64,000 bases of DNA, taken from the NCBI RefSeq assembly GCF_947169445.1, contig NZ_CAMVPU010000014.1, positions 23,651-87,650 of the forward strand. Reading direction: 5' to 3'. Position numbers and translations under genes: made by a program. Origin of the DNA: an uncultured Butyrivibrio sp. GTDB taxonomy: Bacteria; Bacillota; Clostridia; Lachnospirales; Lachnospiraceae. The notes beneath the pieces are model-generated. The model made no database searches and was not told the DNA's origin. It saw only the letters and a program-made list of their open reading frames with translations. Position 1 is the stretch's first letter, and each line of letters opens with the position of its first letter. Positions 1-7,932 of the stretch are shown here, one piece after another.

Positions 1-3000
1 GGTGTATTCCCTAAGGGAGTAAGACTGTCTGCTGAACGAGCATCTGCTGATGAGGAAGCAATGGCAGAAAGCGCAGTGGAAGGAATGCGTCCTGATGGAA
101 AAGACTTGGTTTCCTCATATACCTTTGATATTTGTATCATCGATGAAAATGGTAATGAGATTCAGCCGGATACTTCAAGAGGAAGTGTGACGGTTTCTTT
201 CTCCACGGCAGGAGTGTCGGATGGAAGTATGCAGGCTGATCTTTATCACATTGATGATGGTGGCGGAGCTTCCAAACTTGCTTCTACAACGGCAGGAGCT
301 GAGGTGTCTGCAGAAACTAGCGGATTTTCTTTGTATACTATAGAGTTTACGAAGGAAAATGGTAAGGATTTTTTGCAATTTCAAGTTAATTCTCCAGGAG
401 ATTCATTAAAAATAAAGAATATTCTTACACAAAAACAAATTGCTTTCACGACTATAGATAGTGCAGTTTCAAGTAATCCGGCATGTTTCGCTGTTGTTAC
501 TGATGGCATGGGAAACTTGGTAGTAGAGGCATTGAATAGTTTTGATCATGTGGAGACCCTGACTGTTACAATTGACGGAGGTACTGTAGTTAAGTTTTGG
601 GTTACCTGTGGATACATGCATGGTAGTCAATCATTTATTATTCATGACACGGACCTTACCAAGTCGGCACAAACCAATTTGGAAGCAGTCATGGGGAATG
701 GGACTACCGTGACCGCTATCAGTAAGTCAGGTACCGTTTATGAATTTGGAAATGGCTTAACTGAAATAGGATTTGATGGCGGTATTGCTCTGGATACTAT
801 GGGAAGTATACATGATTATAATATAGATCCGGATATTCAGAATGTAGTTAATACCTATTTTGGAGGCTTGAATTATGCACCTGGTGATACGTCAACTCTG
901 GAATTTGAAATGGTAGCGACAGAAACAGAAATAGCTTTTGATTATGTTTTTGCTTCAAATGAGTTTGTTTTTCCATCGAGATACCAGGATATTTTTTGCA
1001 TTTTTGTTAGCGTTAATGGCAGCCCATATGAAAATATTGCGCTTATCGAGCGGACAGATGGGACTAAGGTGCCTGTGTCAGTTACTTCCTTGCGAGCAGG
1101 AATAGATGGCACTGAGATGCATCAAGGTAATGATACTATTTCGCAAGTCTCTACCAGTCACACTCTATTTACAGAAAAAAAAATCTGGCTAAATGGGCTG
1201 GAACTTAATGGCATATCAAATATTTTTACTGCCAGAAAACAGGTAAATATTGGCGATAATGTTAAGATTAAGTTTGCAATTGCAGATACTCATGATTTAT
1301 ATGATGCATCTTTTGCTTTGATTAGAAAAAGCGTTCCAATTGTCGTTGTTCCGGATGGCTCCCCTGATTATCAAAATGAAATTGTGGAAAATCTTGACCC
1401 AGATTCCACCTACGAAATCACAGTTGATGGAACTACTTATACTATCACCACATCTTCTTCCGGTACTATTCCCATGGATGCTACGGATGATAATGGTAAT
1501 TCTGTTGGTCTCATAGGCAAGACTATTTCCATTGTGAAAAAAGGTGATGCAACACATCCGGATTCGGAAGCTCAGACACTTGTTATTGCTCCAAGACCTG
1601 ATACGGACGATGTGACTTTAGAAGATCCGGTGGATCTGACTACGGGAAATGTTTCTTTTGGAATTGACTCAATTTCTGTAGTTATAGATTCTAATGATGC
1701 TAACAGGATGAGGCAGGAATATCTTTTGACTGACTCAAATGGTAATCCGGTTGCTAACTATGGTTGGATTCCTGCCATGGCGAACAATGGAAGAATTATT
1801 TATTCAGGCCTTGATCCTGATACAAATTACAAGATAAAGGCGCGGATTCCGGCAAGTATTACGTATCCTAAGTCTCTTGTTTCTGTCGGAACAAATGTTA
1901 AGACAGATGGAGTAATTACGGTTACAGAACCTTTAGTAAAAGAAGTGGAATATGATGGAGCGCTTCACGACTTTCCGTGCAGGGTGACACCGGCTGATGC
2001 TACGTTGCAGTACAAAATAGATGGCGGTAGTTTACAGACTGCTGATCCTAGCTTTGATGATGTGGGAACATATACAGTAGAGTATGTGGCTATGAAGGCT
2101 GGTTTCGCTACTGTTAGTAGTAGTATGCAGATAAAAATAAAAGCCAAAGCGCCGGAGCCGGAGCCAGAACCGGAACCGGAGCCAGAGCCGACGCCAACAC
2201 CAACACCGGAGCCAGAACCTGAACCAACGCCAACACCAACACCGGAGCCAGAGCCGGAGCCAGAGCCGGAACCAACGCCAACACCAACACCGGAGCCAGA
2301 GCCGGAGCCAGAACCTGAACCAACGCCGACGCCAACTCCGGAACCAGAGCCTACACCGACACCTACGCCAACACCGGAGCCGGAACCAACGCCGACGCCG
2401 ACGCCAGGACCGGAGCCAACGCCAACACCGACGCCGACACCGACGCCGACACCTACGCCATCACCAACTCCGGAACCAATGCCGACACCAACTCCGATGC
2501 CGGTTCCAACACAGGCAGTAATTGCGACCACGACACCAACTGCTGAGCCGGAAGTAGAGCCTGTGCAGCAACCAGTTGTATTGCCGGTTGTGGAGAAAAC
2601 GGTAGCGGCCATAGTCCAGCAGATTGATGGCACACAGGTAAAGAATAAGAAACTGGACGAATATGCTTACGGACTTACAGGCAATAATATTAGTGTTAAG
2701 CTTACAGTTAAGGCGCAGCAGCCTGGTGACATTGACACTAATATGCAAAGCATGATTTCTGAGGCTTTGGCGGGAGTGTTCGCATCTTTTAATCCGGAGC
2801 AGATCCAAAAAGATTATTTGGACTTGAAGGTTATCAAACAGATAGATAATGGCGTTGTGGAACTGGTAGGGGACGTAGGAAGAGTAATAGAGGTAGAGAT
2901 TCCTTACGACTTTACAAATAAATATAACGTGGAGGTTTGCCGTGAACATAATGGCGCTTTGACAATGTTCAAGCGGCTGGATAGCAGGCCGGAAGGCGGC

Positions 3001-3492
3001 TATGTGGATGGCACATTCTACATTGGGAACAATGAGATATTTATTTATTCACAGTTCTTCTCAACCTACACAATTGCTTACACATCTGTTTCAGGAAAAT
3101 CAGCTTCAGCTACAAGGTCGCAGACGTCTATTATCAGAGATGGCCGAGTGGCGCCTAAGACCAGTGCGTTCTTTATCAGCAGAAAGATGGGAGCAGGCAT
3201 TATCTTTGGCGAAATATTTATGATCATGCTGCTGGCCTTTGGATACATTTTTGTAGTAGGAAAGCTTAAGTCTAAACACTCTAATAAGAAGGGCTGGAAG
3301 GCGATCTGTTTAGTCGGAGTGCTGATTATTTTGGTATCTTCGGCATTTATAGCAAGGATTAATATGGATTCTGCCAAGTCCAAGATTATGTATGACAACC
3401 TTAGCGAGAAATATATTTCAGAAAAAGAGCCTTGGCAGACTACGACGGAATATGTGGTGATAACGCCAGAAGGTGATGTGGTTCAAGAATGA
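1..3492 (+). CDS. Large surface protein with choice-of-anchor-L-like domain and Pro-rich stalk (5' end outside window)
   Basis: The frame is open from base 1 through the first ATG at 61, so the true start lies upstream. Numbering from base 1, about residues 250-445 resemble a choice-of-anchor L domain (FDYVFASNEF, then a DIFCIFVS segment). Residues about 717-840 are an almost pure PEPEP/PTPTP stalk. A later domain ends FSTYTIAYTS, a motif common near the C-terminus of Lachnospiraceae surface proteins. Two hydrophobic helices follow (about 1064-1086 and 1099-1119), then a short charged tail. No LPxTG motif is seen, so membrane anchoring is inferred. The likely role is an adhesin or wall-spanning protein. 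The ligand is unknown. Confidence 0.7.
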   Translation, partial: GVFPKGVRLSAERASADEEAMAESAVEGMRPDGKDLVSSYTFDICIIDENGNEIQPDTSRGSVTVSFSTAGVSDGSMQADLYHIDDGGGASKLASTTAGAEVSAETSGFSLYTIEFTKENGKDFLQFQVNSPGDSLKIKNILTQKQIAFTTIDSAVSSNPACFAVVTDGMGNLVVEALNSFDHVETLTVTIDGGTVVKFWVTCGYMHGSQSFIIHDTDLTKSAQTNLEAVMGNGTTVTAISKSGTVYEFGNGLTEIGFDGGIALDTMGSIHDYNIDPDIQNVVNTYFGGLNYAPGDTSTLEFEMVATETEIAFDYVFASNEFVFPSRYQDIFCIFVSVNGSPYENIALIERTDGTKVPVSVTSLRAGIDGTEMHQGNDTISQVSTSHTLFTEKKIWLNGLELNGISNIFTARKQVNIGDNVKIKFAIADTHDLYDASFALIRKSVPIVVVPDGSPDYQNEIVENLDPDSTYEITVDGTTYTITTSSSGTIPMDATDDNGNSVGLIGKTISIVKKGDATHPDSEAQTLVIAPRPDTDDVTLEDPVDLTTGNVSFGIDSISVVIDSNDANRMRQEYLLTDSNGNPVANYGWIPAMANNGRIIYSGLDPDTNYKIKARIPASITYPKSLVSVGTNVKTDGVITVTEPLVKEVEYDGALHDFPCRVTPADATLQYKIDGGSLQTADPSFDDVGTYTVEYVAMKAGFATVSSSMQIKIKAKAPEPEPEPEPEPEPTPTPTPEPEPEPTPTPTPEPEPEPEPEPTPTPTPEPEPEPEPEPTPTPTPEPEPTPTPTPTPEPEPTPTPTPGPEPTPTPTPTPTPTPTPSPTPEPMPTPTPMPVPTQAVIATTTPTAEPEVEPVQQPVVLPVVEKTVAAIVQQIDGTQVKNKKLDEYAYGLTGNNISVKLTVKAQQPGDIDTNMQSMISEALAGVFASFNPEQIQKDYLDLKVIKQIDNGVVELVGDVGRVIEVEIPYDFTNKYNVEVCREHNGALTMFKRLDSRPEGGYVDGTFYIGNNEIFIYSQFFSTYTIAYTSVSGKSASATRSQTSIIRDGRVAPKTSAFFISRKMGAGIIFGEIFMIMLLAFGYIFVVGKLKSKHSNKKGWKAICLVGVLIILVSSAFIARINMDSAKSKIMYDNLSEKYISEKEPWQTTTEYVVITPEGDVVQE
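2150..2520 (+). repeat. Degenerate tandem repeat encoding the Pro-Glu/Thr-Pro stalk
   Basis: This is a GC-rich run of CCGGAGCCAGAG- and CCAACGCCAACA-type units inside the surface protein gene. It encodes alternating PEP and PTP blocks. The unit pattern drifts in codon use, but block boundaries recur (PEPEPEP then PTPTPTP at least five times), which suggests expansion by slippage or recombination. Long antisense Gly/Val frames across it are by-products of the composition. Confidence 0.8.
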
Positions 3493-3504
3493 ATGCGCGA
3501 ATCA

Positions 3505-3540
3505 GTTACTGGAGGGAGCTGCAAGCGAGTGAACAGTAAC
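3505..3540. repeat. Intergenic inverted repeat, GTTACTG...CAGTAAC family, copy 1
   Basis: A 7-bp perfect inverted repeat (GTTACTG/CAGTAAC) encloses a GGAG...GCTG...GCGAGTG core just after the surface protein stop. The same layout recurs at 26923-26952, and a longer-stemmed relative is at 15768-15819. There is no U-tract, so it is not an obvious terminator. Confidence 0.55.
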
Positions 3541-3600
3541 GAAGTAATGAATACTTTATTAAGATTGTGTGAAACTCTTTTAAAAAAAACTAATTAGCCG

Positions 3601-3606
3601 TATAAT
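3601..3606 (+). promoter_or_regulatory. Probable -10 box upstream of clpP
   Basis: TATAAT lies about 100 bases before the clpP start, in the only sizeable gap upstream. No good -35 is visible 16-18 bases upstream, and I could not find a CtsR-type tandem heptanucleotide operator. Confidence 0.35.
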
Positions 3607-3709
3607 ATAGTGTGGTTGTGTATAGTTGTTTACAGGCTATATTTAGCCACACTATTTTGCCTTTGCAGCTTATTGGGGCTGTTTCGGCATGGAAGTTGGA
3701 GGACGAATA

Positions 3710-4312
3710 ATGAGTTTAATACCTTATGTCATTGAACAGACCAGTCGTGGTGAGAGATCTTATGATATCTATTCCAGACTTTTAAAAGAGAGAATTGTAT
3801 TTTTGGGTGAGGAAGTAAATGCTGCATCTGCAAGTACTGTTGTTGCACAGCTTCTTTTCCTTGAGGCTGAAGATCCTAATAAGGACATTCACATGTACAT
3901 CAACAGCCCTGGAGGAGAGATTTCTTCCGGTATGGCTATCTACGATACAATGCACTACATCAAGTGCGATGTCAGCACAATCTGTATCGGTATGGCAGCC
4001 AGCATGGGCGCATTCCTTCTTGCAGGTGGAGCTAAGGGCAAGAGAATGGCTCTTCCTAATGCAGAGGTTATGATCCATCAGCCACTTGGCGGAACTCAGG
4101 GACAGGCAACAGAGATTGAGATTGCTGCTAAGCACATCTTAAAGACCAAAGAGAAGATGAACAGAATGCTTGCTGAGAATACAGGTAAGACCTATGAGCA
4201 GGTAGCTGCTGATACAGAGAGAGATAACTGGCTGTCAGCACAGGAAGCTCTTGACTATGGACTTATCGATTCTATTATCGAGAATCGTCCAAGTGAGAAG
4301 GATAATAAGTAA
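3710..4312 (+). CDS. clpP: ATP-dependent Clp protease proteolytic subunit ClpP
   Basis: This is the serine peptidase subunit that forms the tetradecameric barrel fed by ClpX or ClpC. The start was set at 3710 rather than the longer frame at 3689: GGAGG at 3698-3702 sits 7 bases before this ATG, and the protein then begins MSLIPYVIEQ, as in Firmicute homologues. The 200-residue length is normal. The catalytic triad is visible as Ser98 (GMAASMGAF), His123 (MIHQPLGG) and Asp172 (TERDNW). clpX follows after 62 bases on the same strand, so the two are probably co-transcribed. Confidence 0.97.
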   Translation: MSLIPYVIEQTSRGERSYDIYSRLLKERIVFLGEEVNAASASTVVAQLLFLEAEDPNKDIHMYINSPGGEISSGMAIYDTMHYIKCDVSTICIGMAASMGAFLLAGGAKGKRMALPNAEVMIHQPLGGTQGQATEIEIAAKHILKTKEKMNRMLAENTGKTYEQVAADTERDNWLSAQEALDYGLIDSIIENRPSEKDNK

Positions 4313-4374
4313 GTTTAATATTATAAAGAGAAGTTACTTTTTACGTTAAGTTAGTAGCTTATGAGGAGTCTTTA

Positions 4375-5643
4375 ATGGCAGGAAAAAATTCCGGAGAGAT
4401 CAGGTGCTCTTTTTGCAATAAGACACAGGATCAGGTAAAAAAATTGATTGCAGGACCTGCAGGGGTTTATATCTGCGATGAGTGTGTAGACATCTGTGCA
4501 GATATTATCGAGGAAGAGTTTGAGGATGAGCCTATTTCAGGCAAGACTCAGCAGATCAATCTTCTTAAGCCCGCTGAGATCAGAAACTTTTTGGACGAGT
4601 ATGTTATTGGACAGGATGAAGCTAAAAAGGTTCTGGCAGTTTCTGTTTATAACCACTATAAGAGAGTACTTGCGCCAAGGAATGATGACAAGAATGATGT
4701 TGAACTTCAGAAGAGTAACATCATCATGATCGGACCTACAGGTTCAGGTAAGACATATCTGGCACAGACTTTGGCCAAGATCATCAATGTACCGTTTGCT
4801 ATAGCTGATGCGACAACACTTACTGAGGCTGGTTACGTTGGTGAGGATGTTGAGAATATTCTTTTAAAGCTTATTCAGAATGCGGATTACGATATTGAGA
4901 GAGCTCAGTATGGTATCGTTTATATCGATGAGATAGACAAGATCACCAAGAAGAGTGAGAATGTATCTATTACTCGTGATGTATCAGGTGAAGGTGTTCA
5001 GCAGGCACTTCTTAAGATTGTAGAAGGCACTGTTGCAAGCGTTCCTCCTCAGGGCGGAAGAAAGCACCCCCATCAGGAGCTTATCCAGATTGATACCAGC
5101 AATATTCTCTTTATCTGTGGTGGAGCTTTTGATGGTCTTGATAAGATTGTTGAGGCAAGACTTGACCGCAATTCTATCGGCTTTAACGCTGAGATTGCAG
5201 ATAAGACAGAAAGAGAAATCGGAGAGGTTCTTAAAGAGGTTACACCTCAGGATCTGGTTAAGTTCGGACTTATTCCAGAGTTCGTTGGACGTGTGCCGAT
5301 TACAGTAACTCTTGAGGGACTTTCTAAGGAAGCTCTTATGAGAATTCTTACAGAGCCTAAGAATGCGCTGGTTAAGCAGTATCAGAAGCTGTTTGATTTT
5401 GATGATGTTAAGCTTACTTTCGAGGATGAGGCTGTACACAGAATCGCAGAGATGGCTTATGAGCGTGAGACAGGAGCCCGCGGACTTCGCTCTATCATGG
5501 AGAAGACGATGATGGATGTAATGTATGAGATTCCATCAGACGAGACTATCACTGAGTGCGTCATCACAGATGCATCTGTCGATGGAACGAGCCAACCGCT
5601 TATTGTCCACAAGGACCAGAAGAAGCTTAAGCAGGCCAAGTGA
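4375..5643 (+). CDS. clpX: ClpX, AAA+ unfoldase of the ClpXP protease
   Basis: This ATPase recognises and unfolds substrates for ClpP. The N-terminal zinc-binding domain has Cys11, Cys14, Cys34 and Cys37. Walker A is GPTGSGKT at about 120-127, Walker B is IVYIDEID, the pore loop region contains GYVGED, and the sensor-2 region reads GARGLRS. The 422-residue length is typical. A GAGGAG ribosome site precedes the ATG. In many Firmicutes lon and engB follow on the same strand. Here lon is absent and engB is convergent across a terminator. Confidence 0.97.
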   Translation: MAGKNSGEIRCSFCNKTQDQVKKLIAGPAGVYICDECVDICADIIEEEFEDEPISGKTQQINLLKPAEIRNFLDEYVIGQDEAKKVLAVSVYNHYKRVLAPRNDDKNDVELQKSNIIMIGPTGSGKTYLAQTLAKIINVPFAIADATTLTEAGYVGEDVENILLKLIQNADYDIERAQYGIVYIDEIDKITKKSENVSITRDVSGEGVQQALLKIVEGTVASVPPQGGRKHPHQELIQIDTSNILFICGGAFDGLDKIVEARLDRNSIGFNAEIADKTEREIGEVLKEVTPQDLVKFGLIPEFVGRVPITVTLEGLSKEALMRILTEPKNALVKQYQKLFDFDDVKLTFEDEAVHRIAEMAYERETGARGLRSIMEKTMMDVMYEIPSDETITECVITDASVDGTSQPLIVHKDQKKLKQAK

Positions 5644-5714
5644 TTTGTGTAAACGTACGAGGATTTGAAATGGATAATTTTGTTCACTTCTCCTCAATAT
5701 GAGCGAATAAAAAT

Positions 5715-5777
5715 AGAGAGCATCTCCTGTTTATGGTTCACCCAAATTTTGAACCATAGGAGATTCTCTCGTTTTTT
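5715..5777 (+). terminator. Intrinsic terminator after clpX
   Basis: A long hairpin has paired arms ATGGTTC/GAACCAT and TCTCCT/AGGAGA with a small bulge, followed by GTTTTTTT. It lies between convergent clpX and engB and probably ends the clpPX transcript. Confidence 0.85.
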
Positions 5778-5823
5778 TATGTGCCATATATTACTGCGAG
5801 GACGAAAACAATCAATTATACGC

Positions 5824-6429
5824 TCATTCGCCCTTCGGATTTGCCTCCGCGAGGAGCTCGTCCATAAAGTCGTAGATTTCCTGACGCCCTTCCTTGGAAA
5901 GAGAGGAGTAAGGGAAAATCTTGATATCATCGGGAAGCCCCAGTGTCTGACGGAGCATGTTAAGGTGCTTCTCGTGCTGGGATTTCTTGATCTTATCGGA
6001 TTTGGTGGCAATGATTACAGGCTGGAAGCCCTGGTGCACTATCCATTTGTACATCTGAACATCGTTGGCTGAAGGCTCGTGTCTGATGTCAATTAAGAGA
6101 AATACTCTAAGGAGTTGCTTGGAAGTATGGAGGTAGCGCTCGATCATTTTGCCCCATTGCTCTTTTACCTTCTCCGGAACTTTGGCATAGCCGTAGCCGG
6201 GAAGATCCACCAGATAGAATTCATCATTGATGTTGTAATAGTTGATGGTCTGAGTTTTGCCGGGCTCCTGAGAGGTTCTGGCATAGTTCTTGCGGTTCAT
6301 GATTCCATTAATGAGAGAGCTTTTTCCTACATTACTTTTGCCGGCGAAGGCAAATTCAGGGTGTATGTTCTCAGGTAGTGTGCTGGTGATTCCGCATACT
6401 GTTTCTAGATTTACATTTTTTATTACCAT
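5824..6429 (-). CDS. engB: Ribosome biogenesis GTPase EngB/YsxC
   Basis: This is a GTPase of the TrmE-Era-EngA-YihA class needed for 50S assembly. G1 is GKSNVGKS at about residues 30-37, the G2 Thr lies in the TSQEPGKTQT stretch, G3 is DLPGYG, G4 is TKSD, and a G5-like SSLS is near 175. The 201-residue length matches the family. The ribosome site is weak. It is transcribed towards clpX, which is unusual given that engB is commonly the last gene of a clpX-lon-engB run. Confidence 0.95.
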   Translation of the reverse strand: MVIKNVNLETVCGITSTLPENIHPEFAFAGKSNVGKSSLINGIMNRKNYARTSQEPGKTQTINYYNINDEFYLVDLPGYGYAKVPEKVKEQWGKMIERYLHTSKQLLRVFLLIDIRHEPSANDVQMYKWIVHQGFQPVIIATKSDKIKKSQHEKHLNMLRQTLGLPDDIKIFPYSSLSKEGRQEIYDFMDELLAEANPKGE

Positions 6430-6502
6430 AATTGATTCTCAGCTTTCTAAATAAACTAAATAATATTGTTATTTATCCCTAACATTGTAACATAAGGGAG
6501 AG

Positions 6503-6508
6503 TATAAT
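6503..6508 (+). promoter_or_regulatory. Probable -10 box for the DUF308 gene
   Basis: TATAAT lies about 25 bases before a strong GGAGG ribosome site in the divergent gap between engB and the DUF308 gene. The -35 is not clear (TAACAT at 17 bases). Confidence 0.35.
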
Positions 6509-6533
6509 AATAACTAATTGGAGGAATAATTAT

Positions 6534-7133
6534 ATGAAGTCAATTAAAAATGTGAAGTTGGATTATGTAATACAGTCAGCAATCATGATTGTGATTGGCC
6601 TTGTACTTGCTGTTTGGACTAAGGCCAGTATAGACATTATTGCAAGGACATTGGCAGTGCTTCTTGTTTTGATCGGTGCAATCTTTATTGTGGGATATTT
6701 TACTAAGCCGGAAAGAGATTTTAAGCAGACAGGCGGTTTTGTTGCGGGTATTATTATAGCAGCGATAGGTGCCTGGATTTTCTGGAATCCGGGAGCATTT
6801 ACGGATTTTATTCCTAAGCTTTTTGGAATCTTTATTTTGATAAGTGGTCTCAGGAATCTTGGTCAGACAATTTCACTGATCAGGTATAAGGCTGCAACAT
6901 GGCCAATTTCGCTGATTGTGGCAATCGTGACCTGTGGTCTTGGCTCATATCTTTTATTTAATCCGACTAGTGCCAAAGAATTTGCTGTTACTCTTATAGG
7001 TATTTTTCTTATAATTGATGGTGCGACCAATCTTTTGACATCTGTACTTGTTGGCGTTGCTACAAAGCGAGCTGAACAGGAGAAAAATGCCATTGATGCT
7101 GAGGCAGTTGTAGTAGAGGAAGTAAAGAAATAA
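6534..7133 (+). CDS. DUF308 / HdeD-like membrane protein
   Basis: This 199-residue protein has about six hydrophobic helices arranged in pairs, with repeated short motifs such as AIGAWIFWNPGAF and GLGSYLLFNPTSA. These are the internal repeats typical of DUF308 (HdeD-like) proteins. The C-terminus is charged (EKNAIDAEAVVVEEVKK). Its function is unknown, and acid-stress links in enterobacterial HdeD should not be assumed here. GGAGG precedes the ATG. Its stop codon overlaps the start of the next gene by one base (TAATG), which points to translational coupling. Confidence 0.8.
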   Translation: MKSIKNVKLDYVIQSAIMIVIGLVLAVWTKASIDIIARTLAVLLVLIGAIFIVGYFTKPERDFKQTGGFVAGIIIAAIGAWIFWNPGAFTDFIPKLFGIFILISGLRNLGQTISLIRYKAATWPISLIVAIVTCGLGSYLLFNPTSAKEFAVTLIGIFLIIDGATNLLTSVLVGVATKRAEQEKNAIDAEAVVVEEVKK

Positions 7134-7720
7134 TGAATTTTATTCCACTTAACGTATCGCTTGATGAGGCCTGTATCAAGGATTTCATCAGGCGATATCA
7201 TTTTGATGAAAAAGATAAAAATGAAGTATTAAAGCTGTATAGACAGGTTAAACCCAGGATTCATACGGCATTTCATTACGTTACCGGCAATGATAAAAAC
7301 TCTTTTTGCAAAGAGAACGCAGAGGATGTCGTTATACTGGTGACTTTGGGGCAGGCCTTTGACGAGTTTCAGGAAAGCTTTCTTTCAAAAGGCGATATTC
7401 ACAGGGCTTATATGCTGGATTGCATAGGTCTGGAGCTATTGTGGGCTGCTTATGATGAAGTGGATAAGGAAATAAATAACCGCACCGGGAAGTATGTAGG
7501 AAATTATACGTTTGCAGGTGAAGATACCCTTCCGATAACGGAGATTCCAAGACTTATGGGTATCCTTGGACAAAAGCTTGTAACCTATAATAGCGCATTT
7601 GCACTGACTCCTAAAAAGAGTGTGGTTATGGTTGCACCTCTTTTGGATGAAAAGATGGAAAAGAATGCCAGGTGCTCGAGTTGTAGTAATAAGGAATGTA
7701 CTTTGCGAGCAGCTGGATAG
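7133..7720 (+). CDS. Protein resembling the B12-dependent methionine synthase activation domain
   Basis: I recognise this only in outline. The 195-residue cytoplasmic protein has an early LYRQVKPR segment, then a central region (VTLGQAFDEF and YMLDCIGLELLW). Its C-terminal half (LMGILGQKL, SAFALTPKKS) is followed by a CSSCSNKECTLR cysteine cluster. That order resembles stand-alone MetH activation (SAM-binding) proteins of clostridia. If so, it would help reactivate a cobalamin-dependent methyltransferase encoded elsewhere. The one-base overlap with the preceding DUF308 gene suggests co-translation. Another metal-binding role for the Cys motif is possible. Confidence 0.5.
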   Translation: MNFIPLNVSLDEACIKDFIRRYHFDEKDKNEVLKLYRQVKPRIHTAFHYVTGNDKNSFCKENAEDVVILVTLGQAFDEFQESFLSKGDIHRAYMLDCIGLELLWAAYDEVDKEINNRTGKYVGNYTFAGEDTLPITEIPRLMGILGQKLVTYNSAFALTPKKSVVMVAPLLDEKMEKNARCSSCSNKECTLRAAG

Positions 7721-7790
7721 ACAAACATTACGCTATACGCTAACGTTCCATACGAATACTATTAATCACGTGATATGGTTCAAAAAAATA

Positions 7791-7819
7791 TTGACATTAC
7801 AAAAATGGATTGTTATAGT
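7791..7819 (+). promoter_or_regulatory. Sigma-A-type promoter of clpB
   Basis: TTGACA and TATAGT are separated by exactly 17 bases, about 115 bases upstream of the clpB start. I saw no CIRCE element or CtsR box around it. The 3' flank contains GTTGTAAT...ACGATAACAATT, which might hold an operator. Confidence 0.75.
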
Positions 7820-7932
7820 TGTAATAGAACAACGATAACAATTCTTTTTTTGCCTATATCAAACAGGGTATTTGTTATAGATTCTTGAACTTTATCCAAG
7901 AATTTATGAGTTGTACCCGGAAGGGAGGAATT

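Noticed and set aside
1965..2633. Long antisense frames rich in Gly-Val or Ala-Leu
   Set aside because: They are complement readings of the Pro-Glu/Thr-Pro repeat. They have no ribosome site and composition fully explained by the sense gene.
5665..6072. 135-codon frame on the + strand downstream of clpX
   Set aside because: It runs through the clpX terminator and lies antisense to engB, which has complete GTPase motifs.
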